From an uncultured Clostridia bacterium (GTDB lineage: Bacteria > Bacillota > Clostridia > Christensenellales > Borkfalkiaceae), in contig CANQMN010000017.1 of NCBI GenBank assembly GCA_947624965.1, positions 1 through 37,721 on the forward strand: DNA of 37,721 nt, in the 5' to 3' direction. The notes under the pieces were generated by a model. That model was not told the DNA's origin. It was given only the letters and a program-made list of their open reading frames with translations, and ran no database searches. Positions 31,808 through 37,721 of this stretch are shown here, piece by piece. Each line of letters begins with the position of its first letter. Position 1 is the stretch's first letter. Both the position numbers and the translations under genes were made by a program.

Positions 31808-31836
31808 AGTATACCACAAACGGGAAAAAAGCGCAA
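31808..31836 (-). promoter_or_regulatory. ruvX promoter giving a leaderless transcript
   Basis: Minus strand -35 TTGCGC (31831-31836), 17-bp spacer, -10 TATACT (31808-31813). Six bases separate the -10 from the ATG. Confidence 0.75.
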
Positions 31837-31854
31837 CCTTTTCCGCGCGGTTTG

Positions 31855-31886
31855 AAAAAGCAAAGGGCGCGGAGTTCTCCGCGCCC
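31855..31886 (-). terminator. Terminator of the small membrane protein gene
   Basis: A perfect 10-bp stem GGGCGCGGAG/CTCCGCGCCC with a 2-base centre. On the minus strand TTTGCTTTTT follows. Confidence 0.85.
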
Positions 31887-31891
31887 GTGCC

Positions 31892-32095
31892 TTACTTCTT
31901 TTTCTTTTCCGTCTTGTTCTCGCTCTCGGAGCCGCCGTCCTGCGATTTCAGGCGTTCGTCCATCATCTCTTCCGCCTTCTGCATGATCTCCGCCTGGCTC
32001 TTTTTCACGAGCGAGCGAGCCTTATAGCTGTTTGCGACGAGGAGCGCGCCGCCCACCGCGCCGAACAGCAAACCGATACAAAACATTTTTTCCAT
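31892..32095 (-). CDS. Small YtxH-like membrane protein
   Basis: A 67-residue protein with one N-terminal membrane span (FCIGLLFGAVGGALLVANS, residues 5-23), an amphipathic Lys/Glu/Met-rich helix and a very charged tail ending KTEKKKK. This resembles YtxH-type or phage-shock-like small proteins, but the match is only in layout. GGAGG lies 4-5 nt before the ATG. It lies 54 nt after the 190-residue DNA-binding-like gene without a clear terminator between, so co-transcription is likely. Function unknown. Confidence 0.7.
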   Translation of the reverse strand: MEKMFCIGLLFGAVGGALLVANSYKARSLVKKSQAEIMQKAEEMMDERLKSQDGGSESENKTEKKKK

Positions 32096-32149
32096 GGTTC
32101 CTCCGTTCGGGTATTCCCGACGTTTACAGTTTGTGAAGGAATACGCGGG

Positions 32150-32722
32150 TTATTCCGCCATCTCCTTGCGTAATTTTTCCAGTTCGGCTTTCAGCCGCTC
32201 GTTCTCCCTCCGCAGATCCGCCGCGAGGCGGGAATACAGCCCGTCGATCTCCCGTTCGAGGCGGCGCTGCAAAAAGTCGTCCTCCTGTTGCAGTCCCGCC
32301 TCCCGCGCCGCGCGGCGCACGCGCTCCGGCTGCTTTTTGAGGAGATTGCGGTACTTGTTCTGCATGCGCAGCATCAATCGTTCGTCTCCGCCCGCGACGT
32401 TCATGATGGCACGCCGCACCGAGAGCCCCTTCCCCCGCTCCGCGAGCACCTTTTTGAGCATCTCGTCCGTCTCCTCCTCGGTGAACGGACGCACCGCGCC
32501 CGCGCGCAGGTCCTTTCCTTCGAGAATGCGCCCCACGCGCTCGTCGTCCCGCTTTTTGAGGAACGCATAATAGTAGTTGCGGACGCTCCCCTTCGCGCGG
32601 CTGTGCTCCTTTCCATACGTCTCGAAGAGGTACGAGAGCGTTTTCCCCGCGTTCTTGCCCGAATAGATATATTCGATGAGCCCCGTCGCTTCCTCTTCCG
32701 TGTACCCGTTGATTTTGTTCAT
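32150..32722 (-). CDS. Protein with two Myb/SANT-like repeats and a coiled coil
   Basis: I do not recognise a named family for this 190-residue protein. It contains two related units of about 50 residues. Unit 1 (7-57) reads YTEEEATGLIEYIYSG and ends SVRNYYYAFLKK. Unit 2 (80-130) reads FTEEETDEMLKKVLAERGKG and ends RMQNKYRNLLKK. Both have the TEEE start, a mid GK(T/S/L) and an aromatic-basic end like Myb/SANT-type helix bundles, as in the sporulation factor RsfA. The last 50 residues (140-189) are a charged coiled coil. A DNA-binding role is likely but not proven. GGAGG lies 6 nt before ATG 32722. A longer in-frame extension is antisense to the next gene and was rejected. Confidence 0.75.
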   Translation of the reverse strand: MNKINGYTEEEATGLIEYIYSGKNAGKTLSYLFETYGKEHSRAKGSVRNYYYAFLKKRDDERVGRILEGKDLRAGAVRPFTEEETDEMLKKVLAERGKGLSVRRAIMNVAGGDERLMLRMQNKYRNLLKKQPERVRRAAREAGLQQEDDFLQRRLEREIDGLYSRLAADLRRENERLKAELEKLRKEMAE

Positions 32723-32791
32723 GATCCGCCTCCGTCTTGAAGTACTCGGATTTTTGACATAATTTTGTCCCTTTATACATCTATTATAGAT

Positions 32792-33667
32792 ATGCGGATA
32801 CGATTTTTGGCGGAGAGACCGTGCGCGCTCACCGTGGGCGGGGCGTATCTCGGCGTTGTGGACGGATTTGAACGGAGCGCGGAGCTCTCCCCCGCGGACG
32901 CCCTCTTTTGCGAACTTGCGCCCTGCGATCGCCAACCCCTGCGCTTCCGCCTCGACGAGGCGTTCCTGCGCGAGCCTCCCGCGGGCGTTACGCTGTACTT
33001 CACGGAGGACGCCGTAACGCTGTACGCCGCCGATTTCGCGCGGCAGGACTTTGCGCTCCGCGTGCTTTGGCAAACACGGCTCGGCAACGACCGCCTCACC
33101 CTGTGCGTGATGGGGCGCGTCCAACTTCATCTCGAAAACGAGACGGGGTTCCACATCGTCGATCTGCCGGACGAATTGGAAAACTGCGAGGCGCATGCGC
33201 TTCCCGACGGATATCTCCTTGCGGGGGAAGATTTTTTCGCCATCCTCGGGCGGGACGGCGCGTGCAAAACGCTCTCCGAGGGGAAAGTCCTCGAAATCGG
33301 GGAGAGCGTGCGCGCGGAGATCCCCTTCCGCGACAGCTTGGGACACACCGCCGTCTGCGAATGGAAGGACGGCGCGCTCGTCTCCTGCTCCATCCGCGCC
33401 GCGCGCGAACCGACCGAGACGACGTTTGCGCTCGCGCTCTTTGAAAGCGCCCTCATCGGCGCGGACTGCACGCCCTACCTCCACCCCTCCCTCGCGGAAA
33501 AGGCGGCTTCTCTCCGCGACTTTCTGGGCGATTTTCGCTCCGTCGTGCTCACGGACGAGGCGGACAAGATCGGGCTCGCCTACAAGCGGCGGGAACGGGT
33601 GTACGACGTCCGCTATTTCCGCGTGGAGATCGCGGAAGGGAAAGTGCGCAACATCATTCCCCTTTGA
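32792..33667 (+). CDS. Conserved-looking protein of unknown function
   Basis: A 291-residue protein that I cannot assign. No signal peptide or membrane segment is seen. It is rich in alternating hydrophobic residues, as in beta-sandwich proteins, with several cysteines in the first half (LFCELAPCD). A C-terminal helical part contains FLGDFRSVVLTDEADKIGLAYKRRERVYDVRYF. Codon use matches neighbouring genes. No Shine-Dalgarno lies before ATG 32792. TTGACA at 32754-32759 and a TATTAT at 32782-32787 are near, but their spacing (22) is not ideal, so the transcript may have a very short or no leader. It is divergent from the Myb-like gene by 69 bp. Confidence 0.75.
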   Translation: MRIRFLAERPCALTVGGAYLGVVDGFERSAELSPADALFCELAPCDRQPLRFRLDEAFLREPPAGVTLYFTEDAVTLYAADFARQDFALRVLWQTRLGNDRLTLCVMGRVQLHLENETGFHIVDLPDELENCEAHALPDGYLLAGEDFFAILGRDGACKTLSEGKVLEIGESVRAEIPFRDSLGHTAVCEWKDGALVSCSIRAAREPTETTFALALFESALIGADCTPYLHPSLAEKAASLRDFLGDFRSVVLTDEADKIGLAYKRRERVYDVRYFRVEIAEGKVRNIIPL

Positions 33668-33672
33668 CCCAT

Positions 33673-33704
33673 AAAAAAGGACCCCCTCGGAGGGGTCCTT
33701 CTCT
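33673..33704. terminator. Bidirectional terminator between convergent genes
   Basis: A 9-bp stem AAGGACCCC/GGGGTCCTT with a 6-base loop. Minus strand continues into six T residues; plus strand continues into CTCTTTT. It serves the cyclophilin-like gene best and also the unknown gene at 32792. Confidence 0.88.
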
Positions 33705-33706
33705 TT

Positions 33707-34684
33707 TCAGTACTTATTGACGACGACCGATTTGATGATGATCTGTGCACCTTCGGCAAGCGGCGTATTGTAGACGCGCTCTCTGCCCGACGTGCGGATG
33801 TCCTCGAAGAAGCTGTACACCGCCGAGGAATATTCGCCGAGATACGCTTCGTCCATGGGATAGTGGTCGTACTGGTCGAGGCGGCGCTGCGTCCACTCCG
33901 TCGTAAAGCTCTCGCCCTCGCCCAAAGTGTCCTTATAGGCGTTGATCGCCGTGAGGAGCCCGTTCTCGCCCGTCATCTGCGTCTCGTAGTCGCTCGCCAT
34001 GCCGAACACGCAATAGTATTGGTCGAGATCGCTGCGGTTCTCCCCCGTAAAGGTGTAGAAGAGGGACGTCGCGCTGTTGTAGGGATAGGAATTGTGGTCC
34101 TGATATTCGTCGTTGTCGTTGCGCTGTACCGTAACGTACTTGTGGTTGAACAGCGTCTCGTCCGTATCGTAGTTGTAGTACATGACGAGCGCGCCCGTGC
34201 GGTGCGAATAGCCGCGCGAACCGTCGTAAATGTACCCGTTATTGGAGAACTCGCCGTACACGGTATAGAGGGCGTCTCCCGCCTTGTTTTGCGCCGTCTC
34301 ATCGGTGAGGTAGACGGACTGGTCGAACTCCGTTCCCGCCTTTTCGAGCGCTTTCACTTCGGCGAAGTAATCCTTCTGCACGAGCTCGCCGTCCTCGATG
34401 GTATAGCCGCCGCCGTAGAGGAAAATCCCGTCCGACGCGTAATCGTGGATGCAGGTGCCGTCGTAATAGCCCGCATCCGCAAGGTCGATGAAGTGTTGGA
34501 CGGTGCGGGGGGTCGCCTCGCGGGAGAGCGTGTAGTCCACCGCATAGTCCTCTCCGCGGAAGGTGTACGTAATGGTGATCTCGGGATAATCGGTCGTGCA
34601 GGCTGTGAACATCGCGACGGACGCCGTACAGAGCACGGCAGCCGCGCCAATGGCAACGAGACGACGGAACGGTTTGTTTTTCAC
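33707..34684 (-). CDS. Cyclophilin-like peptidyl-prolyl isomerase lipoprotein (divergent)
   Basis: A 325-residue lipoprotein: signal peptide, then lipobox FTAC with Cys29. The mature protein matches cyclophilins at TVQHFIDLADAGYYDGTCIHD (61-81), FLYGGGY (88-94), and later GALVMYYN and YYCVFGMA, in the right order. The catalytic Arg of the usual FHR is replaced (IHD), FMIQGGD is FLYGGGY, and the loops are longer than in a normal 165-residue cyclophilin. It may fold exported proteins or may have lost isomerase activity. The start is GTG 34684, with AGGAGG 8 nt upstream. It is monocistronic with a clear promoter. Confidence 0.8.
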   Translation of the reverse strand: MKNKPFRRLVAIGAAAVLCTASVAMFTACTTDYPEITITYTFRGEDYAVDYTLSREATPRTVQHFIDLADAGYYDGTCIHDYASDGIFLYGGGYTIEDGELVQKDYFAEVKALEKAGTEFDQSVYLTDETAQNKAGDALYTVYGEFSNNGYIYDGSRGYSHRTGALVMYYNYDTDETLFNHKYVTVQRNDNDEYQDHNSYPYNSATSLFYTFTGENRSDLDQYYCVFGMASDYETQMTGENGLLTAINAYKDTLGEGESFTTEWTQRRLDQYDHYPMDEAYLGEYSSAVYSFFEDIRTSGRERVYNTPLAEGAQIIIKSVVVNKY

Positions 34685-34712
34685 CGTAAGTTCCTCCTAT
34701 AAATACCCTTTT

Positions 34713-34741
34713 ATTTTACCCGCAAAAATAAAATCCGTCAA
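34713..34741 (-). promoter_or_regulatory. Promoter of the cyclophilin-like lipoprotein gene
   Basis: Minus strand -35 TTGACG (34736-34741), 17-bp spacer, -10 TAAAAT (34713-34718). Confidence 0.85.
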
Positions 34742-34792
34742 GCTATTTGCGATGAAATTTGCGCAGAGCGGCAAAATATACGCGAAAAACGC

Positions 34793-34822
34793 AAAAGGAC
34801 CCGCTCATAAGAGCGGGTCCTT
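34793..34822 (-). terminator. rplJL terminator
   Basis: A perfect 12-bp stem AAGGACCCGCTC/GAGCGGGTCCTT with a four-base loop, followed on the minus strand by TT and G. The short T-run suggests the strong stem does most of the work. Confidence 0.85.
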
Positions 34823-34833
34823 GCCTAGCCGAG

Positions 34834-35205
34834 TTATTTGAGTTCCGCCGTTGCGCCCGCTTCTTTGAGCTTGGCGAGAGCGGCTTCCGCGTCCGCCTTG
34901 GGAACGGCCTCTTTGAGAACGCCGAGGCTCTCGACCGCCTTCTTCGCTTCCGCAAGCCCGAGGCCTGTAAATTCGCGCACCGCCTTAATAACGGCGATCT
35001 TGTTCGCGCCGAAATCTTTGAGGACGATATCGAACTCCGTCTTTTCCTCTTCCTGGGGAGCCGCTTCGGCAGCCGCACCCGCGCCGGCAACGGCGACGGG
35101 AGCCGCGGCGGATACGCCGAACGCCTCTTCGAGCGCCTTCACGAGGTCGTTGAGCTCGACCACCGTTAAACCCTTCACTTCTTCAATGAGTTTCTGAACA
35201 TCCAT
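34834..35205 (-). CDS. rplL: Ribosomal protein L7/L12
   Basis: Stalk protein that recruits translation factors. The 123-residue protein has the N-terminal dimer domain ([31 protein letters not shown]), an Ala-rich hinge (about 38-52) and the C-terminal factor-binding domain with [35 protein letters not shown]. Length and order are normal. GGAGG precedes the ATG 9 nt upstream. It follows rplJ by 19 nt under the L10 leader. Confidence 0.98.
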   Translation of the reverse strand: MDVQKLIEEVKGLTVVELNDLVKALEEAFGVSAAAPVAVAGAGAAAEAAPQEEEKTEFDIVLKDFGANKIAVIKAVREFTGLGLAEAKKAVESLGVLKEAVPKADAEAALAKLKEAGATAELK

Positions 35206-35224
35206 TTTTCGATTCCTCCGATTT

Positions 35225-35722
35225 TTAATTTTGTTTCTCCGCGATCGCCTTCAAAACGTACGCGAGATTTGCGATGGGCGCCTGCAAGCAGCCGACCATC
35301 CGTGCGAGCAATACCTCTCTCGAAGGAATTGCCGCGAGCTTCTTTACCCCTTCTGCGTCCACATAAGCGCCGCTGACATACGCGCACTTTGGAACCAGTT
35401 TTTCCTCCAAGGCGGGGGCTTCCTTGATCGCCTTCGCGATGATGGAGCAACCGCTCGTCTCATCGGGGCAGAACACGAACGCCGTCGTCCCGTTGAGGTC
35501 GTTCTCGAACCCCGCAATGCCCAGTTCGTCGAACGACTTCTTGACGAGCGTGTTTTTGTAAACTTTGTACTCGCAAGACGCCGCACGGAACCTGTTGCGC
35601 AGCTCGGTAACTTCCGCGACGGTGAGCTTGTTGTAGTTGACAAGCACGATAGCCTTGCTTGCTTCTATCTTTTGCTTGATCTCCTCGACAACCGCCTTTT
35701 TCGCTTCAAAATTTGCCGACAT
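35225..35722 (-). CDS. rplJ: Ribosomal protein L10
   Basis: Base of the ribosomal stalk. It binds 23S rRNA and dimers of L7/L12, and the complex represses its own mRNA. The 165-residue product starts [19 protein letters not shown] and shows [36 protein letters not shown] and the C-terminal helix [13 protein letters not shown] that holds L12. I chose ATG 35722 (GGAGG 5 nt before) over an upstream in-frame start that lies inside the leader hairpin. Confidence 0.97.
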   Translation of the reverse strand: MSANFEAKKAVVEEIKQKIEASKAIVLVNYNKLTVAEVTELRNRFRAASCEYKVYKNTLVKKSFDELGIAGFENDLNGTTAFVFCPDETSGCSIIAKAIKEAPALEEKLVPKCAYVSGAYVDAEGVKKLAAIPSREVLLARMVGCLQAPIANLAYVLKAIAEKQN

Positions 35723-35739
35723 TTCAACCTCCGTTAGCG

Positions 35740-35860
35740 CATTTCGCGCCGAATAAAAATGCTCCGTACCGCAGAACGGCACGGAGCGGGCTTGTTTGCC
35801 TTTTCCGAATACCTCGACGGGAGATTGAGCCCCGAAGGGCGCCCGTTGTCTGCGGTAAAT
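35740..35860 (-). promoter_or_regulatory. Ribosomal protein L10 leader
   Basis: Minus strand leader with the family landmarks TTACCGCAGACAACGGG (about 35840-35856) and ATCTCCCGTCGAGGTATTC (about 35807-35825). Next is an attenuator hairpin GCTCCGTGCCG/CGGTACGGAGC (35761-35787) followed by ATTTTTAT. This is the expected site where the L10-L12 complex controls rplJL. Confidence 0.88.
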
Positions 35861-35864
35861 AAGT

Positions 35865-35975
35865 TGTTCACGAAATTTGTCTTACGACAAATTTCCGTGA
35901 GTTTCAAGCGATAAATCGCAAATTGGGTGCGCGGGCGCAGGGAAACCCTGCTTGCGCCTCTTTTTGAAACTTACC
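35865..35975 (-). repeat. Double-hairpin module in the rplJL 5' UTR
   Basis: Between the tandem array and the L10 leader lies a chain of hairpins, read here on the plus strand. CACGAAATTTGTC/GACAAATTTCCGTG closes a TTAC loop (GUAA in the RNA). An outer GTTTCA/TGAAAC stem encloses GCGAT/ATCGC, the linker CAAATTGGG, and GCGC...GCAGGG/CCCTGC...GCGC. The same linker with altered but still paired stems recurs at 37417-37466 and 37580-37630. Confidence 0.65.
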
Positions 35976-35995
35976 GCCTTGTTCACGAAATTTGT

Positions 35996-36059
35996 CTTAC
36001 GACACTTTTGCCTTACGACACTTTTGCCTTACGACATATTTGCCTTACGACACTTTCGG
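35996..36059 (-). repeat. 16-bp tandem repeat (four copies) in the rplJL 5' UTR
   Basis: Plus strand unit CTTACGACACTTTTGC, at 35996, 36012, 36028 (two changes) and 36044 (diverged end). In the RNA sense each unit contains TGTC-GTAA-GGCA, a mini-hairpin with a GNRA-type GUAA loop. The array lies between the promoter at 36069-36097 and the L10 leader. Confidence 0.85.
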
Positions 36060-36068
36060 AACGGTTTG

Positions 36069-36097
36069 ATTGTACCAAATCGCGGGAACTTCGTCAA
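36069..36097 (-). promoter_or_regulatory. rplJL promoter
   Basis: Minus strand -35 TTGACG (36092-36097), 17-bp spacer, -10 TACAAT (36069-36074). It sets the transcript start near 36062 and so a leader of about 340 nt. Confidence 0.85.
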
Positions 36098-36122
36098 GCG
36101 ATTTTCACGCATTTCGCGAAAA

Positions 36123-36812
36123 TTACGCTTTCGTGTAGTTCACCTTCACCCCGGGACCCATCGTGCTCGCGAGCGTAACGCTCTTGATGTACTGTCCCTT
36201 CGCCGCCGCGGGCTTCGCCTTGACGATCGCGTCCATCAGCGCGGTGAAGTTTTCGAGAAGTTTCTCCTGTCCGAAGCTCTTCTTGCCGATGGGGCAGTGG
36301 ATGATCGCCGTCTTATCGAGACGGTATTCCACCTTACCTGCCTTCACTTCGGCGACCGCTTTCGCGACGTCCATCGTTACCGTGCCGGACTTGGGGTTGG
36401 GCATGAGCCCTTTGGGACCGAGCAGTCTACCGATCCGCCCGACGACGCCCATCATGTCGGGCGTGGTGATCATCACATCGAAGCCGAACCAGTTCTCCGT
36501 TTGGATCTTCTGGATCATCTCCTCCGCGCCGACGAAATCCGCGCCCGCCGCCTGCGCGAGGTCTGCCCTCTCGCCCTTGGCGATGACGAGAACTTTCTTC
36601 GTCTTGCCCGTGCCGTTGGGAAGCACCAACACGCCGCGGACCTGCTGGTCTGCCTGCCTCGGGTCGATGCCGAGACGGATATGGAGCTCCACCGTTTCAT
36701 CGAACTTCGCCTTCGCGTTGCCGAGAACGACGTTCATCGCCTCCGCCGCGTCGTACGCCTTGGTGCGGTCGTAAGATTTGAGGCTTTCCGCATATTTTTT
36801 ACCGTATTTCAT
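36123..36812 (-). CDS. rplA: Ribosomal protein L1
   Basis: Protein of the L1 stalk that helps release deacylated tRNA; in many bacteria it represses rplKA translation. The 229-residue product has [60 protein letters not shown] and the C-terminal [14 protein letters not shown]. Length is normal. GGAGG lies 8 nt before the ATG. It follows rplK by 13 nt. Confidence 0.98.
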   Translation of the reverse strand: MKYGKKYAESLKSYDRTKAYDAAEAMNVVLGNAKAKFDETVELHIRLGIDPRQADQQVRGVLVLPNGTGKTKKVLVIAKGERADLAQAAGADFVGAEEMIQKIQTENWFGFDVMITTPDMMGVVGRIGRLLGPKGLMPNPKSGTVTMDVAKAVAEVKAGKVEYRLDKTAIIHCPIGKKSFGQEKLLENFTALMDAIVKAKPAAAKGQYIKSVTLASTMGPGVKVNYTKA

Positions 36813-36825
36813 GCCGCGTCCCTCC

Positions 36826-37251
36826 TCATTCCTCGACCGTAATGCCCATGCTGCGGGCGGTGCCCTTGATCATGCTCATCGCGCTTTCCAGCGACGTGCA
36901 GTTGAGATCGGGCAGTTTCGTCTTGGCGATCTCTTCCACCTGCGCCTTGGTGAGCTTGCCCACCTTCGTCTTGTTGGGCGTCGCGCTCGCCGTTTCCAAC
37001 CCGCAAGCCTTTTTGATGAGAACGGGCGCGGGGGGCGTTTTCAGAACGAACGTAAACGAACGGTCCTGATAGATGGTCATGACGACGGGAATGATAAGCC
37101 CTTCCTGAGACGCCGTCTTGGCGTTAAACTCCTTCGTGAAACCGGGAATGTTCACACCGTGGGGACCGAGCGTCGAACCGACGGGGGGTCCGGGCGTGGC
37201 TTTCCCTGCGGGGAGTTGCAGTTTCACAACCGCAGTGATCTTTTTTGCCAT
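36826..37251 (-). CDS. rplK: Ribosomal protein L11
   Basis: Binds the GTPase-associated region of 23S rRNA; in many bacteria it is needed for RelA/Rel activation. The 141-residue protein shows [27 protein letters not shown], the FTKEFNAKT stretch, and the rRNA-binding C-terminal domain with [18 protein letters not shown] and [14 protein letters not shown] is 7 nt before the ATG. Upstream lies a hairpin leader and then a tandem repeat array. Confidence 0.98.
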   Translation of the reverse strand: MAKKITAVVKLQLPAGKATPGPPVGSTLGPHGVNIPGFTKEFNAKTASQEGLIIPVVMTIYQDRSFTFVLKTPPAPVLIKKACGLETASATPNKTKVGKLTKAQVEEIAKTKLPDLNCTSLESAMSMIKGTARSMGITVEE

Positions 37252-37268
37252 ACCTTACTCCTTATTCT

Positions 37269-37310
37269 GTGGTTTTTTCGGCGGCATGTTTGGGATTTAC
37301 CGCCTCCCAC
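37269..37310 (-). promoter_or_regulatory. Putative rplK leader hairpin
   Basis: Minus strand GTGG/CCAC outer stem enclosing GGCGG/CCGCC, with an AAATCCCAAAC internal part. Its position just before rplK is where an autoregulatory leader (possibly an L1-binding site) is expected. The assignment is by position and shape only. Confidence 0.5.
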
Positions 37311-37311
37311 A

Positions 37312-37721
37312 TTGTTTTTTCGACGAAAAGCTCGCAAAGCGATCTTTTCGTCGAGGAAACCTGTTTTGTCGCCTCAATTTACTTTGTCCTCTCGTCCGTT
37401 TCATCGGACAACAAGCACATATATGTGCAAATTGGGGCGCGCGGCGGAGGGAAACCCTCCTTGCGCAAAAAATTTTGTTTTTTCGGCGAAAAGCTCGCAA
37501 AGCGATCTTTTCGTCGAGGAAACCTGTTTTGTCGCCTCAATTTGCCTTGTCCTCTCGTCCGTTTCATCGGACAACAAGCACATACATGTGCAAATTGGGG
37601 CGCGCGGCGGAGGGGAACCCTCCTTGCGCAAAAAAATTTTGCTCTTTCGGCGAAAAGCTCGCAAAGCGATCTTTTCGTCGAGGAAACCTGTTTTGTCGCC
37701 TCAATTTGCCTTGTCCTCTCG
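37312..37721. repeat. 163-164-bp tandem repeat array upstream of rplK (runs off the window)
   Basis: Units start at 37325, 37488 and 37652. The third is cut by the window end. Each full unit is a string of palindromes: CGAAAAG-x-TCGC/GCGA-x-CTTTTCG, then TCCG/CGGA, GCACAT/ATGTGC, the linker CAAATTGGGG, and GCGC...GGAGGG/CCCTCC...GCGC. The two complete copies differ at only a few sites. Open frames through it give repetitive Arg/Lys/Cys-rich peptides and are not credible genes. Confidence 0.9.

Noticed and set aside
32150-33484. Longer version (444 residues) of the Myb-like gene
   Set aside because: The first 254 residues run antisense to the plus-strand gene at 32792. The ATG at 32722 has a good GGAGG.
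36098-36122. Hairpin just after rplA as a terminator
   Set aside because: TTTTCGCG/CGTGAAAA forms a stem but is not followed by a T-run and runs into the -35 box of rplJL. It is too weak to call.
37380-37420. Resemblance of GATGAAAC in the array (minus strand) to a hammerhead ribozyme core
   Set aside because: The CUGAUGA and GAAA parts would overlap with no stem II between them, and no UH cleavage site with stem III is found. It is explained by a small TCCG/CGGA hairpin.
37297-37664. Arg/Lys/Cys-rich small open frames upstream of rplK
   Set aside because: They are in the tandem repeat array, repeat with it, and have no Shine-Dalgarno. They are best seen as non-coding structured repeats.

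Overview
The window comes from a GC-rich Firmicutes genome, most likely an uncultured gut-type member of the Clostridia. Four things point there: a SCIFF peptide with its radical-SAM maturase and the TIGR04086 membrane protein beside yajC; a phenylalanyl T-box leader; a Firmicutes-style ribosomal L10 leader; and clear TTGACA-17-TATAAT promoters before many operons. No rRNA, tRNA, IS transposase, phage gene or CRISPR array was seen. The taxon is an inference from gene content and order.

Layout. Positions 1-1311 hold rpsO, a small FxLYD lipoprotein and a divergent XRE regulator that share one operator region. From 18984 down to 1849 everything reads on the minus strand as a long conserved housekeeping run: ruvC-ruvA-ruvB, a leucine-rich-repeat protein, queA, an unknown small protein, tgt, then yajC, TIGR04086, scfA (SCIFF), scfB, secD-secF, recJ, rel, a metallo-hydrolase and hemZ. 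It is cut into transcription units by hairpins and promoters packed into very short gaps. 19126-28265 holds a plsC-like gene, pheS-pheT behind a T-box, a lipoprotein with a poly-G promoter, and a plus-strand operon argH-yggS-phospholipase C. 28929-31801 is the minus-strand operon ruvX-DUF1292-pdxS-pdxT-queH. 31892-34684 has two small uncharacterised genes, a divergent unknown gene and a cyclophilin-like lipoprotein. 34834-37251 is the ribosomal stalk block rplK-rplA and rplJ-rplL.

How the genes work together. RuvABC, RuvX and RecJ are DNA repair and recombination functions. QueA, Tgt and QueH cover base insertion and the last two chemical steps of queuosine formation, split over two operons. 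PdxS-PdxT make pyridoxal phosphate and YggS manages it. YajC-SecD-SecF serve protein export, although SecD and SecF here lack the intramembrane Asp residues considered essential for proton-driven function. Rel and RecJ share a transcript with the hydrolase and HemZ.

Non-coding content is the most unusual part. Four clusters of GC-rich palindromic repeats with G-quadruplex motifs fill gaps. The roughly 340-nt rplJL 5' UTR carries a tandem array of GUAA-capped mini-hairpins plus a double-hairpin module. A second version of that double hairpin, with compensatory changes in both stems, sits in a 163-164-bp tandem array upstream of rplK. ruvC and ruvX appear to be leaderless with identical promoter-to-start geometry. 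The 3' ends of queA and pheT each have a duplicate copy just downstream.
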